Shown: positions 15,430 through 24,158 of the stretch, piece after piece | Position numbering within the stretch: the first letter of the stretch is position 1 | Layout of the letters: the number at the start of each line of letters is the position of its first letter | Source: Guopingia tenuis | Lineage (GTDB): Bacteria; Bacillota; Clostridia; Christensenellales; Christensenellaceae | Assembly: GCF_014384805.1 (NCBI RefSeq) | Contig: NZ_JACRSS010000001.1 | Span: forward strand, 434,001-498,000 | Direction of reading: 5' to 3' | DNA: 64,000 bases | The notes under the pieces: model-generated | Told to the model about the DNA's origin: nothing | The model's input: the letters and a program-made list of their open reading frames with translations, nothing else | Database searches by the model: none | Translations under genes and position numbers: made by a program

Positions 15430-16173
15430 TTATTTCCTGCCGTTTTCGCAGTATATGCGAATGGCCCTGCTCATAAACGCGGCGGTTCCCGCGCCATAAG
15501 CGTCTAAGGTTTCATAAAACCGCGGATCGCCGACATACATCTGCCCCAAGCCGGCTAATATTTCTTTTGTGCAGGTATAGTAGTATTTTGTGACTGTATC
15601 CTGCCATTTTTTCACCATTGCCTGCGCTTCCGGCCCGCCGGGATTTTGGTCCCGGATCGCCGCGAAACCAGCGAAAATCCCTTCCGCCGCCCTCTGGGCC
15701 TCCGCTTTCTTTTCCGGGCTTTGCCTGCGGCTTTTTTCCTCCCATTCCCGGTATGCCTCTGTTTTCCCCCACCGTTCCCGGGCCTCTGCCGCATATGCCC
15801 TTTTTCGGCTTTGAATCTGTTGCGCTGTCACTCCAGCCTTTTTCATTGCTCTTCCCTCCAATGTGTTCTCCACAATCTGCAGAAGCGCATCCAACCGTGC
15901 CCGTTCCAGGAGCAAAAGCTCCCGGCGCCGTTTGAGCGCCTGCCGTTTGTCATATTCCGGATGCCGGAGAATCTCTCCAATCTCGCCCAGGGGAAACCCC
16001 AATTCCCGGAAAAACAGAATCTGCTGCAATGTTTCCATGGCCTTTTCATCATAACTGCGATATCCGGCCGGAGTTACCGCAGAGGGCCTGAGCAGGCCAA
16101 TGGCGTCATAATATCGCAGGGTGCGCACACTGATCCCCATGAGTTTTGCCACTTCTCCGATAGAAAGGAGCAT
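15430..16173 (-). CDS. MerR-family regulator with TipAS-like ligand domain
   Basis: 247 residues. The N-terminal MerR helix-turn-helix (LSIGEVAKLMGISVRTLRYYDAIGLL, residues 2-28) and wing (YRSYDEKAMETLQQILFFRELGFPL) are followed by the dimerisation helix. From about residue 120 a TipAS-type domain appears (ARERWGKTEAYREWEEKSRR, then TKYYYTCTKEILAGLGQMY). TipA proteins of Streptomyces bind thiopeptides such as thiostrepton; relatives sense diverse drugs. The ATG at 16173 has GGAGGTGAGA before it. The promoter at 16192-16222 has the MerR-type 19-bp spacer and a palindrome, so autoregulation is likely. Confidence 0.9.
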   Translation of the reverse strand: MLLSIGEVAKLMGISVRTLRYYDAIGLLRPSAVTPAGYRSYDEKAMETLQQILFFRELGFPLGEIGEILRHPEYDKRQALKRRRELLLLERARLDALLQIVENTLEGRAMKKAGVTAQQIQSRKRAYAAEARERWGKTEAYREWEEKSRRQSPEKKAEAQRAAEGIFAGFAAIRDQNPGGPEAQAMVKKWQDTVTKYYYTCTKEILAGLGQMYVGDPRFYETLDAYGAGTAAFMSRAIRIYCENGRK

Positions 16174-16191
16174 TCTCTCACCTCCAAAATA

Positions 16192-16222
16192 AGCATAGGC
16201 CATGACGCCGCGTCAGAGTCAA
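16192..16222 (-). promoter_or_regulatory. MerR-type promoter with 19-bp spacer and operator
   Basis: On the minus strand TTGACT (16217-16222) and TATGCT (16192-16197) are separated by 19 bp, the over-long spacer typical of MerR-controlled promoters. The spacer holds a perfect palindrome, TGACGC and GCGTCA around one base (16203-16215). Transcription starts just before the regulator's own ribosome binding site. Confidence 0.8.
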
Positions 16223-16372
16223 TCCCTTTTTTCACATTTTCTATATTTTCCCTGCGGCGCTCCATCCGCGGGGGAAACGCCTCTTTTCTCCTCCACTGGA
16301 AAGATTCTATAGTTGGAGGATTTTACATAAAAAAATGTCTCCGTCCTTTACTTTTTGTTTCCAAAAGAACCA

Positions 16373-16396
16373 CGGCAGAGGGAGCTCCCTCTGCCG
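16373..16396. terminator. 24-bp perfect palindrome after dut
   Basis: CGGCAGAGGGAG and CTCCCTCTGCCG are uninterrupted 12-bp arms (16373-16384 and 16385-16396). On the minus strand it follows the dut stop by 40 bp and is followed by a U-rich stretch (GGTTCTTTTGG), so it can act as a terminator. The loop-free symmetry would also fit a protein-binding site. The rest of 16223-16436 shows no gene. Confidence 0.55.
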
Positions 16397-16436
16397 CGAT
16401 ATTTCTGTCTGCCAAGCCTCTTTCCTATTTTTGCAT

Positions 16437-16880
16437 TCAGCGGCCTGTGGAGCCGAATCCTCCGGAGCCTCGCTGGGTTTCTTCCAGCTCCTCCACCTGC
16501 AAAAATTCCGCCGCCAGAACCGGGGTAATCACCATCTGGGCGATCCGCTCTCCCGGGAGAACCGTCTGGGGCACATCCGAATGGTTGTGCAGCGCGATCA
16601 TAAATTCTCCGCGATAGTCGCTGTCCACTACCCCCACCTTGTTGGCCGGGGCCAGCCCTCTTTTGGAGGCAAGGCCGCTTCTGGCAAAGATCAGCCCCGC
16701 ATAGCCCTCGGGGATTTCCATGGCGATTCCCGTATGGAACATGACGGTCTGTCCAGGAGAAACCACCTGTTCTTCTTCCAGACAGGCATATAGATCCGCT
16801 CCTGCCGCATAAGGAGAGCCATAGGTGGGGACTACAGCATCCTCCCTGAGTTTTTTTATCCGGATTTGCGCTTTTTTCAT
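16437..16880 (-). CDS. dut: dUTP diphosphatase
   Basis: 147 residues, a trimeric dUTPase converting dUTP to dUMP and pyrophosphate. The five motifs are visible: GADLYACLEE (1), ARSGLASKRGLAP (2), NKVGVVDSDYRGEFMIALHN (3), GERIAQMVI (4) and the C-terminal RGSGGFGSTGR (5). The ATG at 16880 after AGGAG is used; a start eight codons earlier is possible. It stands alone between the TipA-like gene and sigG. Confidence 0.96.
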   Translation of the reverse strand: MKKAQIRIKKLREDAVVPTYGSPYAAGADLYACLEEEQVVSPGQTVMFHTGIAMEIPEGYAGLIFARSGLASKRGLAPANKVGVVDSDYRGEFMIALHNHSDVPQTVLPGERIAQMVITPVLAAEFLQVEELEETQRGSGGFGSTGR

Positions 16881-16948
16881 GCGTTTGCCGCTCCTTTTCC
16901 TCATTTGCTGTCCCTATCATATCATAAAACCATGCGAAAAGGCAAAAA

Positions 16949-16972
16949 AAAGGCTGTCCTCTGGCAGCCTTT
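16949..16972 (-). terminator. Terminator after sigG
   Basis: AAGGCTG and CAGCCTT arms form a stem, and the minus strand continues with eight T. It lies 12 bp after the sigG stop. Confidence 0.8.
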
Positions 16973-16983
16973 GCAGTTCTCCC

Positions 16984-17760
16984 TTATGTATAGCTTTTAC
17001 GCATGTGCAGGATTGCCGATTTTTCCAGCCGCGATACCTGCGCCTGGCTGATCCCGATTTCCTCGGAAACCTCCATCTGCGTCTTGCCGTCAAAATACCG
17101 CATATAGATGATGTTCTTTTCCCGCTCGTTGAGCTTGGCAACCGCATCCTTCAAGGCGATGGAGGTCAGCCAGATTTCATCCGAATTCCGCTCATCTGCG
17201 ATGCCGTCCATGACATAGAGAGCGTCCCCGCCGTCCTGATAGACCGGCTGGGAAAGCGAAATGGGGTCCTGGATCGCATCCAGCGCGAATACCACCTCTT
17301 CGGTGGGAAGCTGCATTTCTTTTGCAATCTCATCGATGCTGGGCTCCTCGCTGTTCTTTCCCGCCAGTGCATTGCGCACTTGAAAGGCTTTATAAGCCGT
17401 ATCCCTAAGGGAACGGCTCACCCGGATGGCGTTATTGTCCCGCAGATACCTTCGGATCTCCCCAATAATCATCGGGCAGGCATAAGTGGAGAATTTTACA
17501 TCCAATTCGGTTTTGAAGTTATCGATAGCCTTAATAAGTCCCACACATCCCACCTGAAAAAGATCGTCCATATTTTCACCGCGCATGGCAAACCGCTGTA
17601 CGATGCTCAGCACCAGCCGCAGGTTCCCCTGTATAAATTCCTCGCGCGCCTGCGTATCCCCGGCATAGATGCGCCGAAAGTATTCTTTCAGCTCCTGCTC
17701 GGGTATAATTGGCAATTTCGATGTATCTACCCCGCAAATTTCAACTTTGTTAATCACCAA
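16984..17760 (-). CDS. sigG: RNA polymerase sporulation sigma factor G
   Basis: 258 residues. The N-terminal NKVEICGVDTSKLP is diagnostic of sigma-G, the late forespore sigma factor. Regions 2 (EFIQGNLRLVLSIVQRF, FSTYACPMIIGEIRRYL), 3 and 4 (KTQMEVSEEIGISQAQVSRL) are complete. The start is TTG at 17760, four residues before the family signature, with GGGGG just upstream. A sigma-F-like promoter (17822-17851) fits the known control of sigG by sigma-F. Here sigG is separated from spoIIGA-sigE by three other genes and is on the opposite strand, unlike the adjacent order in Bacillus. Confidence 0.96.
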   Translation of the reverse strand: MVINKVEICGVDTSKLPIIPEQELKEYFRRIYAGDTQAREEFIQGNLRLVLSIVQRFAMRGENMDDLFQVGCVGLIKAIDNFKTELDVKFSTYACPMIIGEIRRYLRDNNAIRVSRSLRDTAYKAFQVRNALAGKNSEEPSIDEIAKEMQLPTEEVVFALDAIQDPISLSQPVYQDGGDALYVMDGIADERNSDEIWLTSIALKDAVAKLNEREKNIIYMRYFDGKTQMEVSEEIGISQAQVSRLEKSAILHMRKSYT

Positions 17761-17821
17761 TGGTCCCCCAATTCAGCAAATTTTTCCTGCGGCGCGCACG
17801 CAGGAAACCCTATCTGCCTTT

Positions 17822-17851
17822 TAGGTTTTCCATCGGAAATGAGATCTATAC
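17822..17851 (-). promoter_or_regulatory. Sigma-F-type promoter of sigG
   Basis: On the minus strand GTATA (17847-17851) is followed after 15 bp by GGAAAACCTA (17822-17831), close to the sigma-F consensus GYATA and GGNRANAYTW with one mismatch. It lies about 62 bp before the sigG start. Confidence 0.65.
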
Positions 17852-17906
17852 CTGCTTTGTTTTTACAATTTTTGGATGTTTTGTTTAATAAAATATGTTT
17901 TTTCTG

Positions 17907-17940
17907 CACAAAAAAAGATACCGGATTTTCCGGTATCTTT
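17907..17940 (-). terminator. Terminator after the NlpC/P60 gene
   Basis: AAAGATACCGGA (17914-17925) and TCCGGTATCTTT (17929-17940) form a perfect 12-bp stem with a 3-base loop, and the minus strand continues with T. It insulates sigG from the upstream hydrolase gene. Confidence 0.85.
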
Positions 17941-17955
17941 ATAATTCTTTATATT

Positions 17956-19203
17956 TTAGAAAACCCGTTTTCCAGAAACAAAGTTTCTCGTCCAATACGA
18001 TGTGGAAAGAGAGGCTTTCACAACTGCTCCGCTGCTGGGCACAGCATGAATCATCTGATTATTGCCCAAGTAAATCGCCACATGGCTGATGGTGGAGCTG
18101 GTATCCGACTTGAAGAAAATGAGGTCACCACGCTTCAGGTCGTCCATGGAATCCACATCATCCCAGGAAGAAACCGCCGCATAACCGCGGGAGCTCAGCC
18201 GGGAAATCTTCACGCCGGCGTTTCTAAAGGAATAATAGACAAGTCCCGAGCAGTCAAAGGTATTGGGGCCTTCCGCGCCATAAACGTAGGCTTTTCCCAA
18301 ACGCCCTTCCGCTACGCTGATAAACTTCTCAACGCCAGTCTGTTCTGCCGGCTCTTCGGAATCAGCATCATCCTCCGGCTTCTGCGCCGCATTTCCATTG
18401 GAAGGCTTGCTGTCAGCCGGCTTTGCATCATCCGAGAACAGGATCGCCCTTGTATTCTTTCCCACGATGCCATCAGCCGTCAGGCCATGATTCTTCTGGA
18501 AATCAATCGCCGCCTGCTTGGTGATCGAACCATAATAACCCGTCGCTGTGGAATTAAAATAGCCCAATTCCTTCAGGCGGTTTTGCAGATCACGAATATC
18601 TTCGCCGCTGTCGCCCCTGCGCATCATATAATATTTGGCGGAGCTGGAGAACATGAGGTTTTTCGTAGCCTCGTCCACAGTCCCATCTGCCGTCAGATTA
18701 TGTGTCCGCTGGAATTTGATAACCGAATCCCGGGTGATCGTGCCGAAATAGCCCGTGATCTTGGAATAGTCATAATACTCCAGCTCCTTCAGGCGCTCCT
18801 GTACTTTGGTTACATCGTCGCCCCGGTCACCCTGGCGCAGCGTGGAGAAATCCAGGTTGTCCTCATTGTTGCTCCCATTGAGCCGGTTCTCGTCAATCTC
18901 GTGGAAATTATCGCCCAGAAGAAGCTTGCGGGTCACCGGGCCGGCTTTGCCGTCTACCGTGATATTTCCATCCTTTTGAAAGGCCATGACCGCCGCCTGG
19001 GTATCCGTTCCGAAATAGCCGGTGGGGTTTACCTTTAAATATCCCTTTTCATGCAGGGCTTCCTGAAGCTCGGTAACCCATTCGTCCCTATCGCCGCGCA
19101 TCAAGACCTGCGAACGCGTCGTTGCCGCGAAGGCACCTCCTATGAACAGTGTAAAAACAAGTAATCCGGCACAAATCGCGCCAATGCCCTTTTTTAACAT
19201 CAT
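17956..19203 (-). CDS. Secreted NlpC/P60 endopeptidase with three peptidoglycan-binding domains
   Basis: 415 residues. A signal peptide (KKGIGAICAGLLVFTLFIGGAFA) is followed by three PG_binding_1 repeats at about 35-95, 120-180 and 190-255, an acidic linker, and an NlpC/P60 domain from about 290. The catalytic Cys is in TFDCSGLVYYSF and the His in ISHVAIYLGNNQ. It should cut peptide stems of peptidoglycan outside the membrane. Its place next to sigG suggests a spore or cell-wall remodelling role, but no sporulation promoter was clear in the AT-rich 140 bp upstream. Confidence 0.92.
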   Translation of the reverse strand: MMLKKGIGAICAGLLVFTLFIGGAFAATTRSQVLMRGDRDEWVTELQEALHEKGYLKVNPTGYFGTDTQAAVMAFQKDGNITVDGKAGPVTRKLLLGDNFHEIDENRLNGSNNEDNLDFSTLRQGDRGDDVTKVQERLKELEYYDYSKITGYFGTITRDSVIKFQRTHNLTADGTVDEATKNLMFSSSAKYYMMRRGDSGEDIRDLQNRLKELGYFNSTATGYYGSITKQAAIDFQKNHGLTADGIVGKNTRAILFSDDAKPADSKPSNGNAAQKPEDDADSEEPAEQTGVEKFISVAEGRLGKAYVYGAEGPNTFDCSGLVYYSFRNAGVKISRLSSRGYAAVSSWDDVDSMDDLKRGDLIFFKSDTSSTISHVAIYLGNNQMIHAVPSSGAVVKASLSTSYWTRNFVSGKRVF

Positions 19204-19342
19204 GTCCTCCTCATAAGCCCAAACAAAATGTGATAAAATCCCTTATAATTTATTACGATTTTATTACATTTAGTTTAAAGTTTAGATATGGACAAATGAT
19301 GAATAATTTATGAATAAATTGTGAACATATGAATCTATACAC

Positions 19343-19633
19343 TCAATAACATGTATACCCATCCCGCAAAAGCCGGCGGTTGATATTTTCCTCCTGGTTT
19401 TTGAACAGAACTGTCATTTCAAAAGGTCTCTCGGTCTGCCGCAGAGCGTTTTCCAGTGCGGCGATTTTTGCGAATTCACTTTGGGCATTTTCCGCGTGAT
19501 ATACGACCTGTATGCGCATATCCAAAAGCTGCGCCGTCTGCAGCAGCATGGGCAGTTCACCCGACGCCTTCCAAAAATCCCATATTTCTATTGTAATATA
19601 TTTTCCATCTCGATATTTTTCTAGATCCTTCAT
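19343..19633 (-). CDS. Hypothetical protein
   Basis: A 96-residue protein I do not recognise. A GGGAGG ribosome binding site precedes the ATG, which supports it as real. The sequence alternates predicted strands and helices (KYITIEIWDFWKASGELPML, RIQVVYHAENA, ENALRQTERPFEMTVLFKNQ) and ends DGYTCY. No membrane segment or catalytic motif is visible. It lies between the NlpC/P60 gene and sbcC, on the same strand, about 120 bp from sbcC. Confidence 0.6.
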   Translation of the reverse strand: MKDLEKYRDGKYITIEIWDFWKASGELPMLLQTAQLLDMRIQVVYHAENAQSEFAKIAALENALRQTERPFEMTVLFKNQEENINRRLLRDGYTCY

Positions 19634-19755
19634 TCTTCCGCCTCCCTTTCCAGAGCCGTTCCAAAAACTGCCAACGTTGTTTCTGTTGCTTATGTATTTA
19701 GTATATGCGGCACATTTGTTGGATTCGTTGCGGATTCGTGAACGATCTATGAATT

Positions 19756-22700
19756 TCAGATATGCAGGCGGATGTGGCTTCCCTCGCTTTCCTTACAGAC
19801 CTCGATGGCCTGGGGAATATTCTCCTGCATGGATCGGACATGCGAGATGATGCCGATGAGCTGGCGCAGATATTTTACCGAAGAGAGCATGAGCATGGCG
19901 TCGGAAATCGAGCCCTCATCCAAAGACCCGAACCCTTCGTCGATGAACATGGCCTCGATCTGCATTCCTCCCGCCTGCTTTTGGATGCAGGAAGACAGCC
20001 CCAGGGAAAGAGCCAACGCCAGCAGAAATTTTTCGCCGCCGGACAAGCTCCCCACGCTGCGGTTTTGGCTGGAATAGGCGTCAAACACCTGCAGATTCAG
20101 CCCCGCCTTCCTCTGCCGCCCCACATTTCCCGTGATGCGGAACAACTTATACCGCCCCCCGTGGACGTTTTCCAACAGCCGGTTGGCCTCTTCTGTGACG
20201 GCGTCCAGCATCACGCCCAGCACAAATCGGGCCATGCTGATCCCCTGATCTCCGCGGAGACGGGCGGCAAAGGATAGAAGCATCTCAGCTTCCGGCCGCT
20301 GCTTCTCCAATTTTTCCTCTTCTTCCCGCATTTGCCCGCACTGTTTCTCCCCCACTTCGCATTCCTTTTCCAGATAGTTTGCCTGTTTCTGCGTCTCCTC
20401 CCATTCTGCCTGCACCCGCCTGGCCTGCATTGCCAGCGCCGCCAGGTCAGGTTCTTCCTGCCCTGCCAGCTGTTTTTCCAACGCAGCAGCCTCCTGCGCC
20501 GCCGCAAGAACCTGCGCATCATACTCCCGGATTTCCTCCTGCATCTCCTGCGTTTTTCCAGGCTCCATCCATACCGCCTGGGCATCCTCTGCCTGCGCAA
20601 AGCCCGAGGCATCCAGCATTTCTTTCGCCTTTTGCTGCCGTCGGCGGCATTCCGCTTTTGCCGCTTCCCATTCTTTCCTGCTGTTCCTTTCCTCAATTTC
20701 TGCATTGCTCAAGGAAATTTCCGCCTGCGTAGCCTTTTGGCGAAATTCTTCCAGGCGCTGTTTTTCCTCCAAAAGTTCTTTTTTTCGTCTTTCCAGCTTT
20801 GAGGTAAATTCCTTCTCGTCCGCAATTTCATCGGATTCGGGAATGCGGCAGCGTCCCTCTGTCTCGGCCCGCTCCATCTGGAGCTTATGGTATGCCTCTC
20901 TCCTTTCGGAGATCCCGGTTTCCAGTTCCCGGCCTTTCTGATTCCTTTTTTCCAGCTCTTTTTCCAGTTCCGCGGCCTGCCGTTCTCCCGCAGAGATCCC
21001 GGCAACATGTCTTTCAGCCTCCTGCAAATCCTCCTCCCGGAAGGGAAGGCCCGCATTTCGCTCCAAAATCTGGCGGTTCACCGAGTCCTTTTGCTCCAAA
21101 AGAATCTCCCGGCGGTTCCCCAAAACGGCCAATGCGGTTTTCGCGTCATTTTCCGCCTGTCTTCCGCTCTCCCATTCTTGTTTTGCCTGCTCCACCTGTT
21201 CCCAAACCACTCCTGCCGCCGAATGGCTGCAAACCAGCTCCCGGCATATATTTCCGCAGACCGGGCATCTGTCTCCCGGATGGAGCGTCTCCGCCAACGC
21301 CGTGGCTGCATCCTGAAAATATTCCGCATGCAGAGCATCATAGGTTTCCTGCCGCTCTCTGTTTTTTTTCGCAAACTCTGCTAGTTCTTTTTGGGCCGCC
21401 GACCGGTCTTTCTCCAGCTCCATAAGAGCGTTTTCTGCCGTTTTTGCCTTCTTTGCCAATTCCCGGCATTCCCGCAGAACCTGGCATTTCTCTATCCAGA
21501 TTTCTTTTTCTCCCTGTATTTTTTCTTTTGTCTGCGCCAGTTGTTCCGCCGTTTCCCGAAGAAGCGCCGCATTCTCGCCGTGTCTCTTTTCCCAGGTTTC
21601 CAGCGCGCCGGCAGCCTCTTTTTCTTTTTCGATCAACGCCGCATATTCCGCCCGGTTTTTCTTGACGGTCTGCCAGCTTTGCAGGCGCTTTTCCCAAACC
21701 TGAATCGCCAGAGAACGCTCCTCCGCCTGTTGTTCCCGAAGGGGAAGGGCTTCCCTTTTCTTTTTTATATTATTATATTTTTCCTTCAGTTCTTCCAGGG
21801 CATCTGCCTTTTCCCTCCATATTTCCCCGCGGCGCTTTTCCTGCTCCCGGGCGCGCCGGGCTTCTTCCATATAGGGCTGAACCTGCTGGGCCGCCTGGGC
21901 CAAAGCCAACTGCGCCCGCATTTTTTCCATCTCTCCCAGCCGCGCCCGCAGCTCCTCCTGTTTTTGCCGCGCTTCCCGCCGCTTCTGAAAACACAAGGAA
22001 ATCTCCCGGGCACTGGCCAATTCTGTCTCCAGCCTCCGCAGCTCTCTTTGCATTTTTCCTGCTTCTTTTTGCAAAATATCCAGCCGCTCTTTTTGCTCCT
22101 CCTGCTTCTGATAAGCCGCCTGCGGCGTTTCTTCGCCAGCCTGCGCGCAGAGGATCTCCAGGCGCTGCTGGACTGCATCCAGCGCCCGTTTTTTCTCTTT
22201 TGCCTGCTCCCCCAGCCAGGCTGCCGCCTGGTTCCATATTCCGGTGCCGAAAAGCGTCGTCAGTATTTCCTCTTTTTCCAACGGGTCTGCCAGCAAAAAC
22301 CGCTCAAACTGTCCCTGAGGAAGCATGACCACCTGCCGGAACTGCTCATAGGTCAGCCCCAGGAGCGATACCGCATATTCCTCGGCGTTCCGTTTCTTTA
22401 TGTTGGCCGCAAAGGGATAAAGCACCCCTTCCCGCAGCGGCCCGGCGGAAATCTGTTCCTCATAGTCCCGCTGGCCCTTCCTCCGGACTTCCCGGAGGGA
22501 ACGGGAAAAGCGATAGGTTTCGCCGCGGTGGGAAAATGTCAGCTCCAAAAATGTGGGCTGGCCCTCTGCCGCATATTGGCAGCGCATGGAGGAAAAATCC
22601 CCCCGCACGCCCCCGCTGCTCTTTCCATAAAGAGCGTAGGTCATGCCGTCCAAAATGGCAGATTTCCCCGCGCCGGTCGGGCCATAGATCAAAAACAGCC

Positions 22701-22785
22701 CGCTGTCCTGAAAGTAGGAAAAATCAATCGTCTCTTCTTTTGCATAAGGCCCAAAGGCCCCCATCCGCAAAGTTATGGGAATCAT
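19756..22785 (-). CDS. sbcC: Exonuclease subunit SbcC
   Basis: 1009 residues, an SMC-like ATPase that with SbcD opens hairpins and processes DNA ends. Walker A is GPTGAGKS at residues 35-42. Long coiled coils surround the zinc hook CPVCGN (about residue 505). The signature SLSGGEKFLLALALSLGLS and Walker B AMFIDEGFGSLDEGS are near the C-terminus. I place the start at the ATG at 22785, nine bases after the sbcD stop region, because GAGGTGAGA precedes it. A GTG at 22794 is also possible. It is coupled to sbcD. Confidence 0.95.
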   Translation of the reverse strand: MIPITLRMGAFGPYAKEETIDFSYFQDSGLFLIYGPTGAGKSAILDGMTYALYGKSSGGVRGDFSSMRCQYAAEGQPTFLELTFSHRGETYRFSRSLREVRRKGQRDYEEQISAGPLREGVLYPFAANIKKRNAEEYAVSLLGLTYEQFRQVVMLPQGQFERFLLADPLEKEEILTTLFGTGIWNQAAAWLGEQAKEKKRALDAVQQRLEILCAQAGEETPQAAYQKQEEQKERLDILQKEAGKMQRELRRLETELASAREISLCFQKRREARQKQEELRARLGEMEKMRAQLALAQAAQQVQPYMEEARRAREQEKRRGEIWREKADALEELKEKYNNIKKKREALPLREQQAEERSLAIQVWEKRLQSWQTVKKNRAEYAALIEKEKEAAGALETWEKRHGENAALLRETAEQLAQTKEKIQGEKEIWIEKCQVLRECRELAKKAKTAENALMELEKDRSAAQKELAEFAKKNRERQETYDALHAEYFQDAATALAETLHPGDRCPVCGNICRELVCSHSAAGVVWEQVEQAKQEWESGRQAENDAKTALAVLGNRREILLEQKDSVNRQILERNAGLPFREEDLQEAERHVAGISAGERQAAELEKELEKRNQKGRELETGISERREAYHKLQMERAETEGRCRIPESDEIADEKEFTSKLERRKKELLEEKQRLEEFRQKATQAEISLSNAEIEERNSRKEWEAAKAECRRRQQKAKEMLDASGFAQAEDAQAVWMEPGKTQEMQEEIREYDAQVLAAAQEAAALEKQLAGQEEPDLAALAMQARRVQAEWEETQKQANYLEKECEVGEKQCGQMREEEEKLEKQRPEAEMLLSFAARLRGDQGISMARFVLGVMLDAVTEEANRLLENVHGGRYKLFRITGNVGRQRKAGLNLQVFDAYSSQNRSVGSLSGGEKFLLALALSLGLSSCIQKQAGGMQIEAMFIDEGFGSLDEGSISDAMLMLSSVKYLRQLIGIISHVRSMQENIPQAIEVCKESEGSHIRLHI

Positions 22786-22795
22786 TGCTCTCACC

Positions 22796-23911
22796 TCACT
22801 GCATGTCTGCTTGCTGGACGGCGTCCAGCGCCTTTTTGAACCATTCTCTTTCTGCGGCCGACGGCGGCTGCCCCGCCGTTTCCATCAGGAAGGCATCCAG
22901 CAGGCTCTCCGGCGTCAGCTGGTGCATTTCCTCCACGGTATGCCCATGGCGCATAGTCTCGGGCCTGCGGCCCAGCGCCACCAGAAGATGCGGAAATTTT
23001 TCTTTCAGTGTCTCGTGAAGGATGGATGTCATGGGTTCATCCGTCACTTCGATCCGGATGAAATTTTGGGCATCCGGCTCTTCCCGCCAGACTTCTTCCC
23101 TGGCCCCCCGGATGGTTTTGCATCCATAAAAAGGCGGCACGGGGATCTCTTCCCGCTCCATAGTCCGGGTATCCAGAAGCGTCATGGATTTTTGCTGGTT
23201 TTCCTCAGAAAAGGAGTATTTCAGCGGCGAACCCGCATAGCGCATATTTTGGCCGATATTCTGGGGACGGTGGAGATGCCCCAGGGCGACATAATCAAAG
23301 GCCGAAAAAACCTCCGCGCCCACCCGGGACGCGCCGCCCACAAGCGCGGCTCGGTCGCTGTCCGAGGTTTCCCCACCGGCAGCAAAGCAATGGGCCAGCA
23401 GGATACGTCGGATACTCCCTTCTTTCTGTATTCCTGCAAAGAGCTCCGCCATTGCCTGCTCCATGGTCCGGATCTCGCTGTTTTCCAAAACTGCCCGGGC
23501 CTCTTCCGGCTGAAAATAGGGCAGCAGATAGATTTCCACCGCTTCTCCCTCTTCTTCCAGACAGATCGGGACCAGAGGGCTTTGCAGCCGCCCGGCGACA
23601 TAGAACCCGGCATGACGCAGAAGGGCGCTGCAGGATGCCAGCCGCTCGGCGCCATCGTGGTTCCCGGCAATCATGCAGACAGCAATGCCATGTTTCAGGC
23701 ACAGCTTTGTGATCCAATCGTCATAGAGAGCGATGGCCTCCGCGCTGGAAACCGCCCGGTCAAATACATCGCCGCTCACGAGAACCGCCCGTACTTTTCT
23801 CTTGACCGCTGTTTCCGCCAGAAAGTCGCAGAATGCCCGCTGATATTCCAAAAGAGGCTCTCCCAAAAAAGATATTCCCAAATGCAAATCTGATATATGA
23901 AGCAGTTTCAA
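22796..23911 (-). CDS. sbcD: Exonuclease subunit SbcD
   Basis: 371 residues, the Mre11-like nuclease of the SbcCD complex. Metallophosphatase motifs are in order: ISDLHLGISF, VSGDVFDRA, IAGNHDGAE, and ALGHLHRPQ. The start chosen is TTG at 23911, which gives the usual N-terminus MKLLHISDLHLG and has GGAGGGG upstream; a TTG eight codons earlier has none. It lies directly upstream of sbcC. Confidence 0.95.
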   Translation of the reverse strand: MKLLHISDLHLGISFLGEPLLEYQRAFCDFLAETAVKRKVRAVLVSGDVFDRAVSSAEAIALYDDWITKLCLKHGIAVCMIAGNHDGAERLASCSALLRHAGFYVAGRLQSPLVPICLEEEGEAVEIYLLPYFQPEEARAVLENSEIRTMEQAMAELFAGIQKEGSIRRILLAHCFAAGGETSDSDRAALVGGASRVGAEVFSAFDYVALGHLHRPQNIGQNMRYAGSPLKYSFSEENQQKSMTLLDTRTMEREEIPVPPFYGCKTIRGAREEVWREEPDAQNFIRIEVTDEPMTSILHETLKEKFPHLLVALGRRPETMRHGHTVEEMHQLTPESLLDAFLMETAGQPPSAAEREWFKKALDAVQQADMQ

Positions 23912-23945
23912 TTTTCCCCTCCGTCTATCCGCCAAGTGATTTACA

Positions 23946-23973
23946 AAAAATAAAGACAGCCCATGCTGTCTTT
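23946..23973 (-). terminator. Terminator between kdpE and sbcD
   Basis: AAAGACAGC (23952-23960) and GCTGTCTTT (23965-23973) form a perfect 9-bp stem; the minus strand continues ATTTTTTG. It ends the kdp transcript just before sbcD. The remaining bases 23974-24158 hold nothing recognised. Confidence 0.75.
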
Positions 23974-24158
23974 ATTATATCATATCTTTGCCGCGTATCG
24001 TGCAATGAACGTCCCGGCCTCTCTTTTCCTTGTGCATGCCTGGATTTCCCGGCGCACGAAGCTCTGTGTTCGTCTGCTGTCATTTCGGCGATATCTCTCA
24101 CCGCCGCAAAGAGGAAACTTCTGTTTTCCCCTTGTTCGCTATCAAAAACGCCTGTTTT

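Noticed and set aside
16825..19038. A 737-codon open frame on the plus strand
   Set aside because: It is antisense to sigG and the NlpC/P60 gene, whose protein families are clear; the long frame reflects GC-rich codon use.
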